The notes beneath the pieces are model-generated. The model saw only the letters and a list, made by a program, of their open reading frames with translations. It ran no database searches and had not been told where the DNA came from. 64,000 nucleotides of DNA from Amorphochlora amoebiformis (taxonomy: Eukaryota > Cercozoa > Chlorarachniophyceae), in assembly GCA_054601695.1 (NCBI GenBank), contig BAAHQB010000025.1:248001-312000 (forward strand). Reading direction: 5' to 3'. Made by a program: the position numbers and the translations under genes. Below are positions 1 to 64,000 of the stretch, one piece after another. Position 1 is the stretch's first letter, and every line of letters begins with the position of its first letter.

Positions 1-19
1 TATATATATATATACTTGT

Positions 20-56
<37 letters not shown>

Positions 57-119
57 AATATATACATATACATAAATCTATTTGTACACGTGAAAATAGA
101 TTATACAATAATACATCGC

Positions 120-159
<40 letters not shown>

Positions 160-191
160 TATATATATATATATATAGGGTGTTCTAATAG

Positions 192-5275
<5,084 letters not shown>

Positions 5276-5747
5276 AACTCCACAAATTCATCCCGCTGGA
5301 AAATTCGACAAATTCTAGAAAAATTCGACAAATTCCAGAGAATTCGACAAATTCTGGAAAATCCAGAAATTCGTGCCGCTAATTATAGTAATTACTCAGT
5401 ACTCTGTCAGTGGCGTTACATATGTAAATACATCATATTCTACTATAATTCTAGATAATGTGTAAACTAATGATCTGAGGCATGGATTTCGTTAAGATAT
5501 CGACTCAGCTACTCATGTGATAGACAAGATAGACATAAAAACGTGTGATATGTGATAATATAACTAGTATGGATTAAGGCTGCATGAGATTACTATTATC
5601 TACTGTGTAGGTGATATAATAATATTTCTAGATATTTATATATATATACATATATACTAGATATATTCGATAGTTAATATATCTAGATATACATATATAT
5701 ATATACATATACATATATATATATATGTATATATATATATTATATCT

Positions 5748-5793
<46 letters not shown>

Positions 5794-5815
5794 TCGGGCG
5801 CATCAGTGATATTTT
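5276..5815. other. Convergent intergenic region between genes 1 and 2
   Basis: This stretch separates the TGA of gene 1 from the TAA of gene 2. It contains a short run of AAATTCGACAAATTC-like repeats at 5284-5350 and a (TA)-rich part at about 5636-5787. I see no exon and no clear polyadenylation signal. Confidence 0.6.
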
Positions 5816-11321
<5,506 letters not shown>

Positions 11322-11462
11322 TCTTTGTGATTATGCTGATATGTCATTCTTTCTGATATCAATATATTGAGATATTAGATATGCGCATATCTGAAGATGG
11401 ATATGATTATAAGGTTGAGTGACATATTAGCGTGACAACACGTGTCCTCTGTGCCGTCGGAA
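11322..11462. promoter_or_regulatory. Bidirectional promoter region of genes 2 and 3
   Basis: The start codons of the divergent genes 2 and 3 are separated by only 141 bp. The interval has no repeats and contains a perfect 16-bp palindrome, AGATATGCGCATATCT, at 11377-11392, a candidate site for a dimeric regulator. No clear TATA box is assigned. Confidence 0.55.
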
Positions 11463-23189
<11,727 letters not shown>

Positions 23190-23882
23190 GATCTCGGACC
23201 TAGCTATAGGTGTGGTCTTGGTCGATGAAATCCGACCTAAATTGTCTAATCGACATATTATATGTTGGAGTTCCGGCAGTGAGATCAACAAGAAACGGAC
23301 CCAGAGATGATAAAATTCAAACTTTCAACTTTATCATGACTATACTAACTAGACTAAGTATACAGCTTCTATTATCATGACTATACTAACTAGACTAAGT
23401 ATACTAGACTCAGTCTACTTCTAGTAGTTGAAAATCGTCGCGAGAATCAGTATGATATATTATACTAGATATATCTACAGGGTCTAGATGATTTACTCTC
23501 TAGACTCTAGTCACTGACTAGAGTCACTCTATATACTCACATGATATTTCTAGTATTTAGTCTTTGTCATATTTTTGCTAATGTCTAGAATGTGAACTAA
23601 TCTACATCTAGTACATCTAGTACATGTACAAATGAATCCTATCAAGCATATAACTAGATAACTCTTTTTCTCTGGATATATCTAGCATTAATCTGGTTTT
23701 ATCTAGTTTATATCTAGTATATCTCGAGTATATCTAGTACCAGTACATACCCGCCTAGCTATAGCTCCAGTAGCTACTGTCTAGACTGTTATGTAGCTTT
23801 TTATCTAGACCATGTACGCCGCGCCAGGCACTGGCATCTCTAGTATCTAGCTATTCGCAAGATTCGCCAAGATAATATTGGG
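23190..23882. other. Convergent intergenic region between genes 3 and 4
   Basis: No long TA or TTAGGG run occurs here. The DNA is rich in CTAG and ACTAG words and contains a direct repeat of about 30 bp around CATGACTATACTAACTAG (near 23335 and 23377). I see no exon. Confidence 0.6.
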
Positions 23883-36784
<12,902 letters not shown>

Positions 36785-36923
36785 ACATGCGTGCTAGGGG
36801 ATGTTTTCGGGTCCAAGCAGACTTGGACGGCGTGATATTTCCAAGATTTGTTGAAAAAAAGAGTGAAAATCGAGTTATATTTGAACAAAATTCTGATGGT
36901 TGTGTGATAGGTTGTTTCCTTAG
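36785..36923. promoter_or_regulatory. Bidirectional promoter region of genes 4 and 5
   Basis: The proposed start codons of genes 4 and 5 are 139 bp apart. The interval carries a perfect inverted repeat, GTCCAAG-CAGA-CTTGGAC, at 36811-36828. A plus-strand open frame runs through it, so an alternative is that gene 5 starts further left. Confidence 0.45.
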
Positions 36924-47277
<10,354 letters not shown>

Positions 47278-49083
47278 GGTCCATACATCTATCAGATACA
47301 CATTCCACTTCGAACAAAAGGGAGGTAGCATAGAAACTCCCCTGAGATTCAGTCATATTTTCTAGATTTTGTCGGCTTACAAATTCCCCCCGTTCCCTAG
47401 ATTCTAGAGACTCCACTAGCTAAAGTCAGATTTTCACAGTTTCTTATACATACTAAGATAGAACCGAAGAGGTTTGTTTTGAACCCCCGCATTATGACTA
47501 GTATGATCGGGATGATACGCCGTACGTACTTACACGTCATCAAGTTTTTGATCATATAGCTTGCAATTTCAGTTTAACCGTAACCTTCATTCTCTAGATT
47601 CTCTGTATTCTAGTCATTAAATTCTAGTAACTGAATAAACTCTACCACTACTAGCACTAACTACTCCTAGTACTCTCCAGACTAAACCTAGTGTAGTAGT
47701 AGTAATACAGACTAGACAGACTAGACATACGTACGCGTATGTAGGCACCAAAATCGTAGATATATACTAGATATATGGATGATGGCACACGTATATATAC
47801 GTACGTATACATTGATACATGCACATATGTTAGAATTAATTAAATAAAATATGACGGGTCACTGAACGATGAGTCAGAGTCTGATTACAGTTATTAGAAT
47901 GGGAGTGACGTATCGGCTTCCATTCGTGGACTCGTAAGTCGTGCATGACCAGGGATAAATAGTCACGGTGCATGCGCATTCATGATGTGCATGCCTACAT
48001 CAATGTACAGTCATTAACTAAATTTCGATGCGCATGCAGTACAAGCCTTAATTACTACTAGTACTAGGACTATGATCATATGCATTGATGCTATACTATA
48101 GTGTACGCCAAGTACGTACATACGTAGTAGCATTCTAGATACTATTAATAATGTTAGTACGTACTGTCACTTGACCCGGTCCATATCACGACAGTACGTA
48201 CCTAACAGTGTACGTATAACCGTGATGACCTAGACGATGCGTATTACGTATACGTACGTACATGCACATGACACGTCAGCTAGCTAGCCTGCCGCATCGC
48301 CGCATTGAATATCAATGTATACGTACGTACGTACAATTGAATTAGTTTAATTAATCACTAGAACCCCAATCCGCTCTATCATAATTAGTCTAGTGGGTCT
48401 GTACATCTAGTACATATGTACAAAGACCAAGCCTCTGAACTCCAGCCAAAGAGAATTCATAACACATCAAGACTCAGGCTCCTGCGAATTACTAGAATTA
48501 CCTAGATTACGCCACTGAGTTGATTAAGCAAGACAAAACCTGTGTACTCTAGGTACTACTATAGTACTACTAGACTAGGCTCTGAAGTTCACGATCATGA
48601 TCTAACTTTAATATCAACTACGTCAATAGCCTCAGAGGACTACTAGACCAGTCGGAAGTTATAATTATGCGTTATATGTTAGGCTGAAAGGCTATTGATT
48701 ACAATATTATATCTACGACTTGGAACAAAAATTGGACCACGCGCGTGCATCTATATCTAGTAGATTGAACCCAACCTGAGGCCGGAAAATTCCCGATTGT
48801 ATGATTTTTGCATCTTCCAAGCTGAGATAGAGTCTCCAGGGTGGGGAGATATTCTCTAGATTCTAGATATTTCGCAATTCTGAGCTGAGATTGACCAAGT
48901 TGACGGTTATTTCGAAGGGTTTGCTCGTTTCGACAGACTAGACTCCTGAATTTCGACGTATCACCTTCAGAACTGCTATTTGCGCCATGTAAATAGAACT
49001 CCCGAGTCATCTTGAAGACCTATTCTAGATATTGTCTGTGTCCCTGGAATGTCCCATGGATACCCGTGTCCCTGGAATGTCCC
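47278..49083. other. Intergenic region between genes 5 and 7
   Basis: About 1.8 kb with no long TA or TTAGGG run. It is rich in CTAG, ACGTAC and TACGTA words. A tandem repeat TGTCCCTGGAATGTCCCATG (49039 and 49068) ends just at the gene 7 start. A minus-strand frame at 48699-49010 looks non-coding. No exon or RNA gene is recognised. Confidence 0.6.
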
Positions 49084-49194
49084 ATGGATATGGGTACGTT
49101 AGAAGTTCATCAAGCTTGGAAGCCCGAGGAGGACCTCTTCTATGGCGTCCCGAAGGTGGTCATAGCTTTGTATATCGGTTCCCTTTATGGTCTG

Positions 49195-49264
<70 letters not shown>

Positions 49265-49534
49265 ATATATATATTATGAGTGTGTGTGTGTGTATTTATT
49301 TATATATTCACATGTAAATAACGCATACGTATACAATATTTAGATTTCTACATGTTTTATATACATACGTACTCATATACATAAATGTGCTAGATGCATG
49401 TATATTTACGTTAATATACATGTAAGCACATGTACATATATATATATATATATATATGCTGTTTATATTGGTATTACCAGAATAATGTACTCAAGCATAT
49501 CCTGGAAGCTATTCATTATGAATTGTGGAGTTAG
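49084..49534 (+). CDS. Gene 7: 54-residue protein with a hydrophobic segment, two exons
   Basis: Exon 1 (49084-49194) starts MDMGTLEVHQAWKPEEDLFY and ends in a hydrophobic stretch, VVIALYIGSLYGL, before the donor GTGATA. Exon 2 (49481-49534, after TTACCAG) encodes NNVLKHILEAIHYELWS and a TAG stop. The total of 165 nt is in phase. The ATG at 49084 is the first Met in frame after upstream in-frame sequence without one. The hydrophobic part could be one membrane segment. The small size resembles accessory subunits of membrane complexes, but I recognise no family. Alternatively exon 1 belongs to a longer gene whose other exons I missed. Confidence 0.6.
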
Positions 49535-49548
49535 CCTGAAGTAAATGT

Positions 49549-49579
<31 letters not shown>

Positions 49580-49584
49580 ACATA

Positions 49585-49638
<54 letters not shown>

Positions 49639-49806
49639 CAGCATATCCTGGAAGCTATTCATTATGAATTGTGAAGTTAGCCTGATGTACAAATATGTAC
49701 ATATATATATATATATTATTTATATATTATACACATATATATATATATATATATGTGTATCTAATATGTATGTATAAGCTATTCATTATGAATTATGTAG
49801 TTAGTC

Positions 49807-49880
<74 letters not shown>

Positions 49881-49919
49881 ATATGTATGTATATATGCGT
49901 ATTTATATGTAAACATACT

Positions 49920-50001
<82 letters not shown>

Positions 50002-50111
50002 GCATACATATATATATATATATAAATATATCTGTATATATATATGTATACATATGTGTATCTATATTTGTATGTATAAGCTATTCATTATGAATTATAG
50101 AGTTAGTCTGA

Positions 50112-50114
<3 letters not shown>
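49639..50114 (+). repeat. Three copies of the terminal exon of gene 7
   Basis: Copies at about 49639-49684, 49777-49812 and 50081-50114 repeat AAGCTATTCATTATGAATT and the stop region with small changes, each after (TA)n. They lie downstream of the true exon and show increasing loss of its 5' part. Confidence 0.85.
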
Positions 50115-50172
<58 letters not shown>

Positions 50173-50382
50173 ATAGCTTGCGGGATATGTTAAGACACTC
50201 ACGTATGTACACACATATGACATATACACACCCACACCCACACAAACATGCACATATATAATTATATACCTATCACGTACGTACACACATATGACACATA
50301 TACACCATCACAAACATACACACATATATAATTATATATATGATATATTTATATGTATAATAGACAATATCTATATATATAC

Positions 50383-51017
50383 ACATATTAGCTATATACC
50401 CTCTATCCGTCAGAATAAGCCTCTTAACCTGATTTGGGTTATGGTTAGGGCTGCTTTCTAATATCGTTATGATTAGGTGCAAGATTAGCATGTTAGCGCT
50501 CACAAATATCGTTATGATTAGCTGTAAGATTAGCGTTACTAATATCGTTATGATTAGGTGTAAGATTAGCACTTTAGGGCTAACAGATATCGTTATGATT
50601 AGGTGTAAGATTAGCATGATAGCGCTATCAAATATCGTTATCATTAGGTGTAAGATAACATGTTAGGGCTTACTAATATCGTTACGATTAGGTGTAAGAT
50701 TACCATGTTAGGTTTACGGCTAGGGTCAGTTTCAACCCTAAATATACTAACTTTATCCTAACCATAACCCTAACGCTAGTTCCCTAACTCTAACCCTAAC
50801 CCGAACCCTACCCCTACCCCTAACCCTAACCCTAACCTTTAACCCTAGAACCCTAACCCTAACCCTAACCTTTAACCCTAGAACCCTAACCCTAACCCTA
50901 AAGCCCTAACCCTAACCCTAAGCCAACCCTAACCCTAACCCTAACCCTAACCCTAACCCTAACCCTAACCTGTATGGATTCCATAGTAAATCCCTTCTTG
51001 TAGGATGGAATCTTCTT
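50383..51017 (-). repeat. Inverted duplication, right copy (in gene 6)
   Basis: It is the reverse complement of 39437-40060, including the exon part [16 protein letters not shown] and the complete exon VKRLILTDR. The main differences are the number of TTAGGG units and a two-base change in GACCCTA(CA/GC)CGTAAACC. Confidence 0.95.
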
Positions 51018-51097
51018 CAATGCTCTCCTTACATTGTTCTATATATTTAAAAATGATGTATGAGATATGTGAAATGTAATATCTGATATGTGATATA

Positions 51098-51167
<70 letters not shown>

Positions 51168-51269
51168 AAAAGCTTTGGCCCGGTTATGACACGCTCAGTT
51201 CTAAGACATTGCAGGAATATTTTCATATATATTATATATATATATATATATTATATTATATATATATTA

Positions 51270-51337
<68 letters not shown>

Positions 51338-51724
51338 ATGTATATATAAATGTAAACATGTGTTTTGCTTAGGTTTGACTATGTACTTTAATATATGTAT
51401 ATACACATATACACATATACATATATACATATATACATATATATATATATATATGTGTGTATATATGTGTATATATATATGTGTGTGTATATGTATATAT
51501 ATGTATTATGTATACGTATAAAATCTATATATGTATATATATATATATATTATGTTCACGTATAAAAATCTATATATATATATATATATATATTCTAAGT
51601 ATGTATGCAATATGCTTATGTATACAATGAATGTACGTATGTATGTATATGTATATGATGCAAGTATGAAACACGTATGAATAGATGTATTTGACATACA
51701 TATTATGTATCGTATATATATACA

Positions 51725-51767
<43 letters not shown>

Positions 51768-51819
51768 ATCACCTGGATCTGCGTAACATTCGTGCACTCT
51801 CCAATGATACTCAAAGCTT

Positions 51820-51857
<38 letters not shown>

Positions 51858-52007
51858 TATGTATATTACATTACATATATATTACATCTATATTACATAT
51901 ATATACATATATATGTATGTATATATATATATATATATAATATGGATATATGGAGTATTGTGATATCAATCACTCGAGGTAGGACAGGAATTTACTTACT
52001 GACAAGG

Positions 52008-52039
<32 letters not shown>

Positions 52040-52083
52040 CGAATAAATAAATATACACATGTATAATATATATATATATATAT

Positions 52084-52126
<43 letters not shown>

Positions 52127-52407
52127 ACTAGCTCCGTGTATACACTACATATTATATACATATATATACATACATATATATATATATATATATTAAATAT
52201 ATATATATATATATATATATACATACATATAAATAGATATGAAATCTTGGTTCATCCTCCAATTATAATCAAAGCTTCCTGTGAATATGATATATATATA
52301 TATTAAATATATATATATATATATATATATACATACATATAAATAGATATGAAATCTTGGTTCATCCTCCAATTATAATCAAAGCTTCCTGTGAATATGA
52401 TATATAC

Positions 52408-52461
<54 letters not shown>

Positions 52462-52789
52462 CTGTTACATGTACATATATATATATATATATAATATTAT
52501 ATATACCTCATTAGCTTCTTTCCTCAGTTTATAGTCATATTCCAGCGCTTTATTATCCAGCTTTTCTTGCTATTATATATATATATATATATTTATAATA
52601 TGTGTACATACTATATATATATATATATATATACATGTATATATATGCATATATATATATATATATATTATGCTTACATATCTATAAAACTCTTTTAAAC
52701 GTTTATGTAAATATATATAGATATATACATATATACACATATATATGTATAATATGCTTATTGAATTATTTATATATATATATATATAT

Positions 52790-52840
<51 letters not shown>

Positions 52841-53038
52841 GCTTATATACATATAACATGCTTACATATATATAATATACCTGTACGTTATACCCACGGA
52901 TCTTGGCCAGTTTGAGGAGGAGATGCCTCCAAAGCTATATATATATATGATATATGATATATATATATATATATATATATATTGTACATATGATATATAT
53001 ATATATATATGATACATATATATATATATACATATATA

Positions 53039-53100
<62 letters not shown>

Positions 53101-53105
53101 TATAT

Positions 53106-53147
<42 letters not shown>

Positions 53148-53230
53148 TATATAATTCTATAGATGAAACACAAAAACATAATATGAAATATATTCTACCT
53201 TGAAAAGGAATATTCCTAAGGTAGAAGTAT

Positions 53231-53323
<93 letters not shown>

Positions 53324-53377
53324 AAAGGGACATCCCACCGTTGGTAGCATCATGATATTGTAGACAGGCTTGCCCTG

Positions 53378-53416
<39 letters not shown>

Positions 53417-53452
53417 ATAATATTTATATATATAGATAAAGGATATATATAT

Positions 53453-53500
<48 letters not shown>

Positions 53501-53573
53501 TACATATATGCAAATATAGATAGAGATATACGCATATAGATATGTATTCAATATTATATATATATATATATAT

Positions 53574-53625
<52 letters not shown>

Positions 53626-53681
53626 AATATATAAGAATTACGTCTTCTGATCCCAGCAACTCATCATAAAACAAAATCTGG

Positions 53682-53723
<42 letters not shown>

Positions 53724-53865
53724 ATACACATATAACATAAAATATTTTTTACTTGCACACTTGTATATATCGATTTATATTAACAAATACTTTTTACTTG
53801 CATTTGTATATATCGATTTATATGCATAAATACTTACATATATATATTTATACAGCATGTCTACC

Positions 53866-53908
<43 letters not shown>

Positions 53909-53947
53909 GCATACATATATTTATATATGTATATATATATATGTATA

Positions 53948-53978
<31 letters not shown>

Positions 53979-53980
53979 AA

Positions 53981-54044
<64 letters not shown>

Positions 54045-54462
54045 GTATATATATTATATACCTGCTCAAGATTCTGACTGCTTTTAATATCTGCCTCAAC
54101 AATCTGATGTGACCTACAGACCTATTAGGGTTAGGGCTATGGTTAGGGTTAGGGTTAGGGTTAGGATTCGGATTTGATTTGGAATAGGGTTAGGGCTCGG
54201 GTTAGGGTTAGGGTTAGGATCAGATTATTCAGCATGTCTTAGTACGATTGATTCGGGTAAGGATTTGGGTTAGCGTTAGGGCGTCGGAGTAGGGTTAGGG
54301 TTACGGTTGGGGTTGGGGTTAGGGTTAGGGCTAAGGTTAGGGTTAGGGTTGGGGTTAGGGTTAGGGTTAGGGTTAGGGGTAGGGCTAGGTTAGGGTGAGG
54401 GTTAGGATTTGGGATTGGAATATGTATAACATGTGCATGGATATTTGTATAACTCAATATAC

Positions 54463-54503
<41 letters not shown>

Positions 54504-54659
54504 TATTTATATACACATAGAAACACACACATAGGTGTGTGTGTATATTGTAATGTGTGCAAAGTAAATACACACATTATATACATATTATATATATATA
54601 TACATATTATATATATACATATTATATATATATATATACATATTATATATATATATATC

Positions 54660-54716
<57 letters not shown>

Positions 54717-54762
54717 TATTATTACATACCGATTCCCACATTTCGTACAAGCCTTTCATTCC

Positions 54763-54816
<54 letters not shown>

Positions 54817-54836
54817 ATTATATATAACTTCATTTT

Positions 54837-54879
<43 letters not shown>

Positions 54880-54909
54880 ATATATATATATATACACATA
54901 CACACACAC

Positions 54910-54957
<48 letters not shown>

Positions 54958-55005
54958 GTATATATATATATGTACATATTTATTTATATACATACATATA
55001 TATAT

Positions 55006-55046
<41 letters not shown>

Positions 55047-55492
55047 TATACATATATATAAATGCACCATTACACAACGATTTATTCCACACTTCCAGGG
55101 CTAGAGTTATAATAAAATCTATCACTAAGGGTTAGGGTTAGAGTTAGGGTTAGGGTTAGGGTTAGGGTTATGGTTACCGGCGCCCGTAAGGTTCAAGACA
55201 TGACCCGCTAGGCGGTTTGGGGCACCTGTTAGGGTTAGGGTTAGGGATAGGGTTAGGGTTAGGGTTATGGTTAGGGTTTGGGTTAGGGTTAGTGTTACCC
55301 CAGCTGGTGGAATGACGAGAGAGTTCCTAGGTTTAAGTTGTAAGTATGCATGTATATGTGTATATTTAAGCATATATATATATATATACATACATATATA
55401 TATATATATATATATGATATATAAATACATGTATAAAATACATCTGTAACATATTTGCATGTTTATATATATATATATATATATATAGATAT

Positions 55493-55556
<64 letters not shown>

Positions 55557-55602
55557 CACACATGGAAACACAGAGGCACACACACACACACAAATACACA
55601 CG

Positions 55603-55637
<35 letters not shown>

Positions 55638-55658
55638 GTGTATATGTATGTATATATG

Positions 55659-55694
<36 letters not shown>

Positions 55695-55783
55695 CACATA
55701 TACACATATATACACATGTATATACACATATATACAATATATATGTATGCATACATACGTTTTGCAATATACGTGAAATTCCA
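50400..55783 (-). CDS. Gene 6, 3' block: unidentified helical protein
   Basis: Thirteen minus-strand exons join in phase for about 200 codons: 55783-55759, 55326-55299, 55225-55178, 55124-55068, 54761-54730, 54121-54062, 53677-53642, 53374-53321, 52934-52881, 52569-52507, 51820-51773, 51038-50970, 50428-50400. Peptides include [82 protein letters not shown] and [16 protein letters not shown]. The pattern is long amphipathic helices. A Dbl-homology-like helix bundle came to mind but is not supported strongly enough to call. The last two exons lie in, or overlap, the inverted duplication shared with gene 5, so the 3' end is chimeric; no stop codon was found below 50400. Confidence 0.7.
52242..52388 (-). 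repeat. Two acceptor-side copies of gene 6 exon (51773-51820)
   Basis: A block of about 110 bp containing AG-GAAGCTTTGATTATAATTGG occurs twice in tandem. It repeats the start of the exon (EAL-IIG) and then meets a stop. Both lie upstream of the full exon on the minus strand. Confidence 0.85.
54125..54420 (+). repeat. TTAGGG block, gene 6 intron
   Basis: Imperfect TTAGGG repeats. On the gene 6 sense strand the CCCTAA run ends in CCCTAATAG, which is the acceptor of the exon at 54121-54062. Confidence 0.9.
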
Positions 55784-56033
55784 CTAGTCCAAGTCCTAAC
55801 CCTAACCCTAGCCCTAAACCTAACCCTAACCCTAAACCTAACCCTAGACCTAACCCTAACCCTAGCCCTCTAACTGTAACCGTAACCCTACTTAATACTC
55901 ACTTTCATATATATCTATTATAGATATACTACATATATATATATATATATATATACATATATATATAATATATATATGTGTATATATGTGTATATATAAA
56001 TCTATAGATAGATGTACATATATATGTATTAAC

Positions 56034-56159
56034 ACCATTCAAATAACCTCAATAGTCTCAATCTCATAGGTGTAATATACATATGCTCTATATATACATA
56101 CATACATATATATATATATATAAACATATATATTATATACATAATATATACATACACAC

Positions 56160-56190
<31 letters not shown>

Positions 56191-56775
56191 CATATATATT
56201 ATATACATATTATACACATATTATACCATTTCAGTAACTTCAATCTCATTATCCTGTAGGAAGCATAATATACATATGCTCTATCCATATCTACATATTA
56301 TCTACATATTATATGCATATTATATAGATATTATACACATATTAAATCGATATTATATACCATTTCAATAACTTCAATCTCATTATCCTGTAGGAAGCAT
56401 AATATACATATGCTCTATCATATCTACATATTATCTACATATTATTTACATATTATATAGATATTATGCACATATTAAATCGGTATTATATAGCATTTCA
56501 ATACCTGCAATCTCATCATCCTGTAGGAAGCATAATATACATATGCTCTATCTATATCTACATATTATCTACATATTATTTACATATTATATAGGTATTA
56601 TACACATATTAAATCGATATTATATCTCATCATCCTGTAGGTAGCATAATATACACATGCTCTATCTATATCTACATACTATATACATATTATGTACATA
56701 TTATATAGATATTATACACATATTAAATCGATATTATATACCATTTCAATACCTGCAATCTCATCATCCTGTAGG
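56034..56775 (-). repeat. Array of donor-side copies of gene 6 exon (56875-56940)
   Basis: Five to six copies of a unit of about 120-135 bp, each with TCCTACAG-GATGATGAGATTG and mostly GAAATG-GTATA. Several therefore have both an AG and a GT and form 27-nt mini-exons (DDEIEVIEM or DDEIAGIEM). The copy nearest 56034 is decayed and carries a stop. Confidence 0.85.
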
Positions 56776-56874
56776 AAGCATAATATACATATGCTCTATC
56801 TATATCTACATATTATCTACATATTATATGCATATGATATAGATATTATACGCATATTAATCGATACTATATAC

Positions 56875-63739
<6,865 letters not shown>

Positions 63740-63754
63740 CTGCATGTACTCATC

Positions 63755-63985
63755 GTACGTAAACGTAACCGTAACCGTAACCGTAACCGTAACCGTAACC
63801 GTAGTCGTAACTGTAACCGTAACCGTAACCGTAGTCGTAACTGTAACCATAACCGTAACCGTAACCGTTACTAAACTACGACTCCATTAGTTGCCGAAAT
63901 TATAAAATCTAATACTTTAACCGTAACGGTCATTGTAACCGAAACCCTATAGTAACCGTAAAATCAAATACATAACCCTAGCTGT
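63755..63985 (+). repeat. CCGTAA variant of the telomere-like repeat
   Basis: CGTAACCGTAACCGTAACC units, with CGTAGT variants, replace the usual CCCTAA. It continues to the window edge where CCCTAG reappears. Confidence 0.9.
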
Positions 63986-64000
63986 AACCGTAGCCCTCAC

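Noticed and set aside
51773-53374. Naming gene 6 a Dbl-homology exchange factor
   Set aside because: The helix pattern (LWRHLLLKL...EALSIIGE) is suggestive but no diagnostic residues could be confirmed by eye.

Overview
This window is nuclear DNA of a eukaryote, most likely a single-celled protist I cannot place. It holds about seven intron-rich protein genes, split into many small exons (mostly 30-110 nt) by long introns. The introns consist mainly of (TA)n runs, with blocks of telomere-like TTAGGG/CCCTAA, CT/GA and GT/CA repeats. The exons were found by reading between the (TA)n runs. Each keeps an open frame bounded by AG and GT, and consecutive exons splice in phase over long stretches, for example 13 exons totalling 966 nt in gene 4 and 8 exons totalling 825 nt in gene 2. 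Stops used are TGA, TAA and TAG, so the code looks standard. Almost all long open frames in the window (runs of YIYI, LTLT, NPNP, SLSL) are translations of simple repeats and not genes.

Layout: gene 1 (+, 192-5275, 5' end outside the window) is the STAS-domain end of a SulP/SLC26-type anion transporter. Gene 2 (-, 11321-5816) is a complete, probably nuclear protein of 274 residues. Gene 3 (+, 11463-23189) is an EF-hand protein of about 550 codons. Gene 4 (-, 36784-23883) is a large unidentified protein with a coiled-coil-like start and beta-rich middle. Gene 5 (+, 36924-47277) is an unidentified protein with a lysine-rich end. Gene 7 (+, 49084-49534) is a 54-residue two-exon protein. Gene 6 (-, 63739 down to 50400, both ends unresolved) is an unidentified helical protein. 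Genes alternate in strand: 1/2, 3/4 and 7/6 converge; 2/3 and 4/5 diverge from start codons only 141 and 139 bp apart. Intergenic DNA is short and mostly free of long repeats, while introns are bloated.

The most striking system-level signal is the intron architecture. Introns commonly begin GTATATAT and end ATATATAG, so the self-complementary repeat itself carries both splice sites and no pyrimidine tract is visible. Other introns begin GTTAGGG or end CCCTAACCCCAG, so telomere-like repeats play the same part. Around many exons lie partial copies of that exon: acceptor-side fragments upstream of the full exon, donor-side fragments downstream, each joined to its own (TA)n run. This polarity is what tandem duplication with one breakpoint in the exon and one in the repeat would leave, and such events spare the working exon. 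A few fragments are inverted, and an inverted duplication of about 630 bp links genes 5 and 6.
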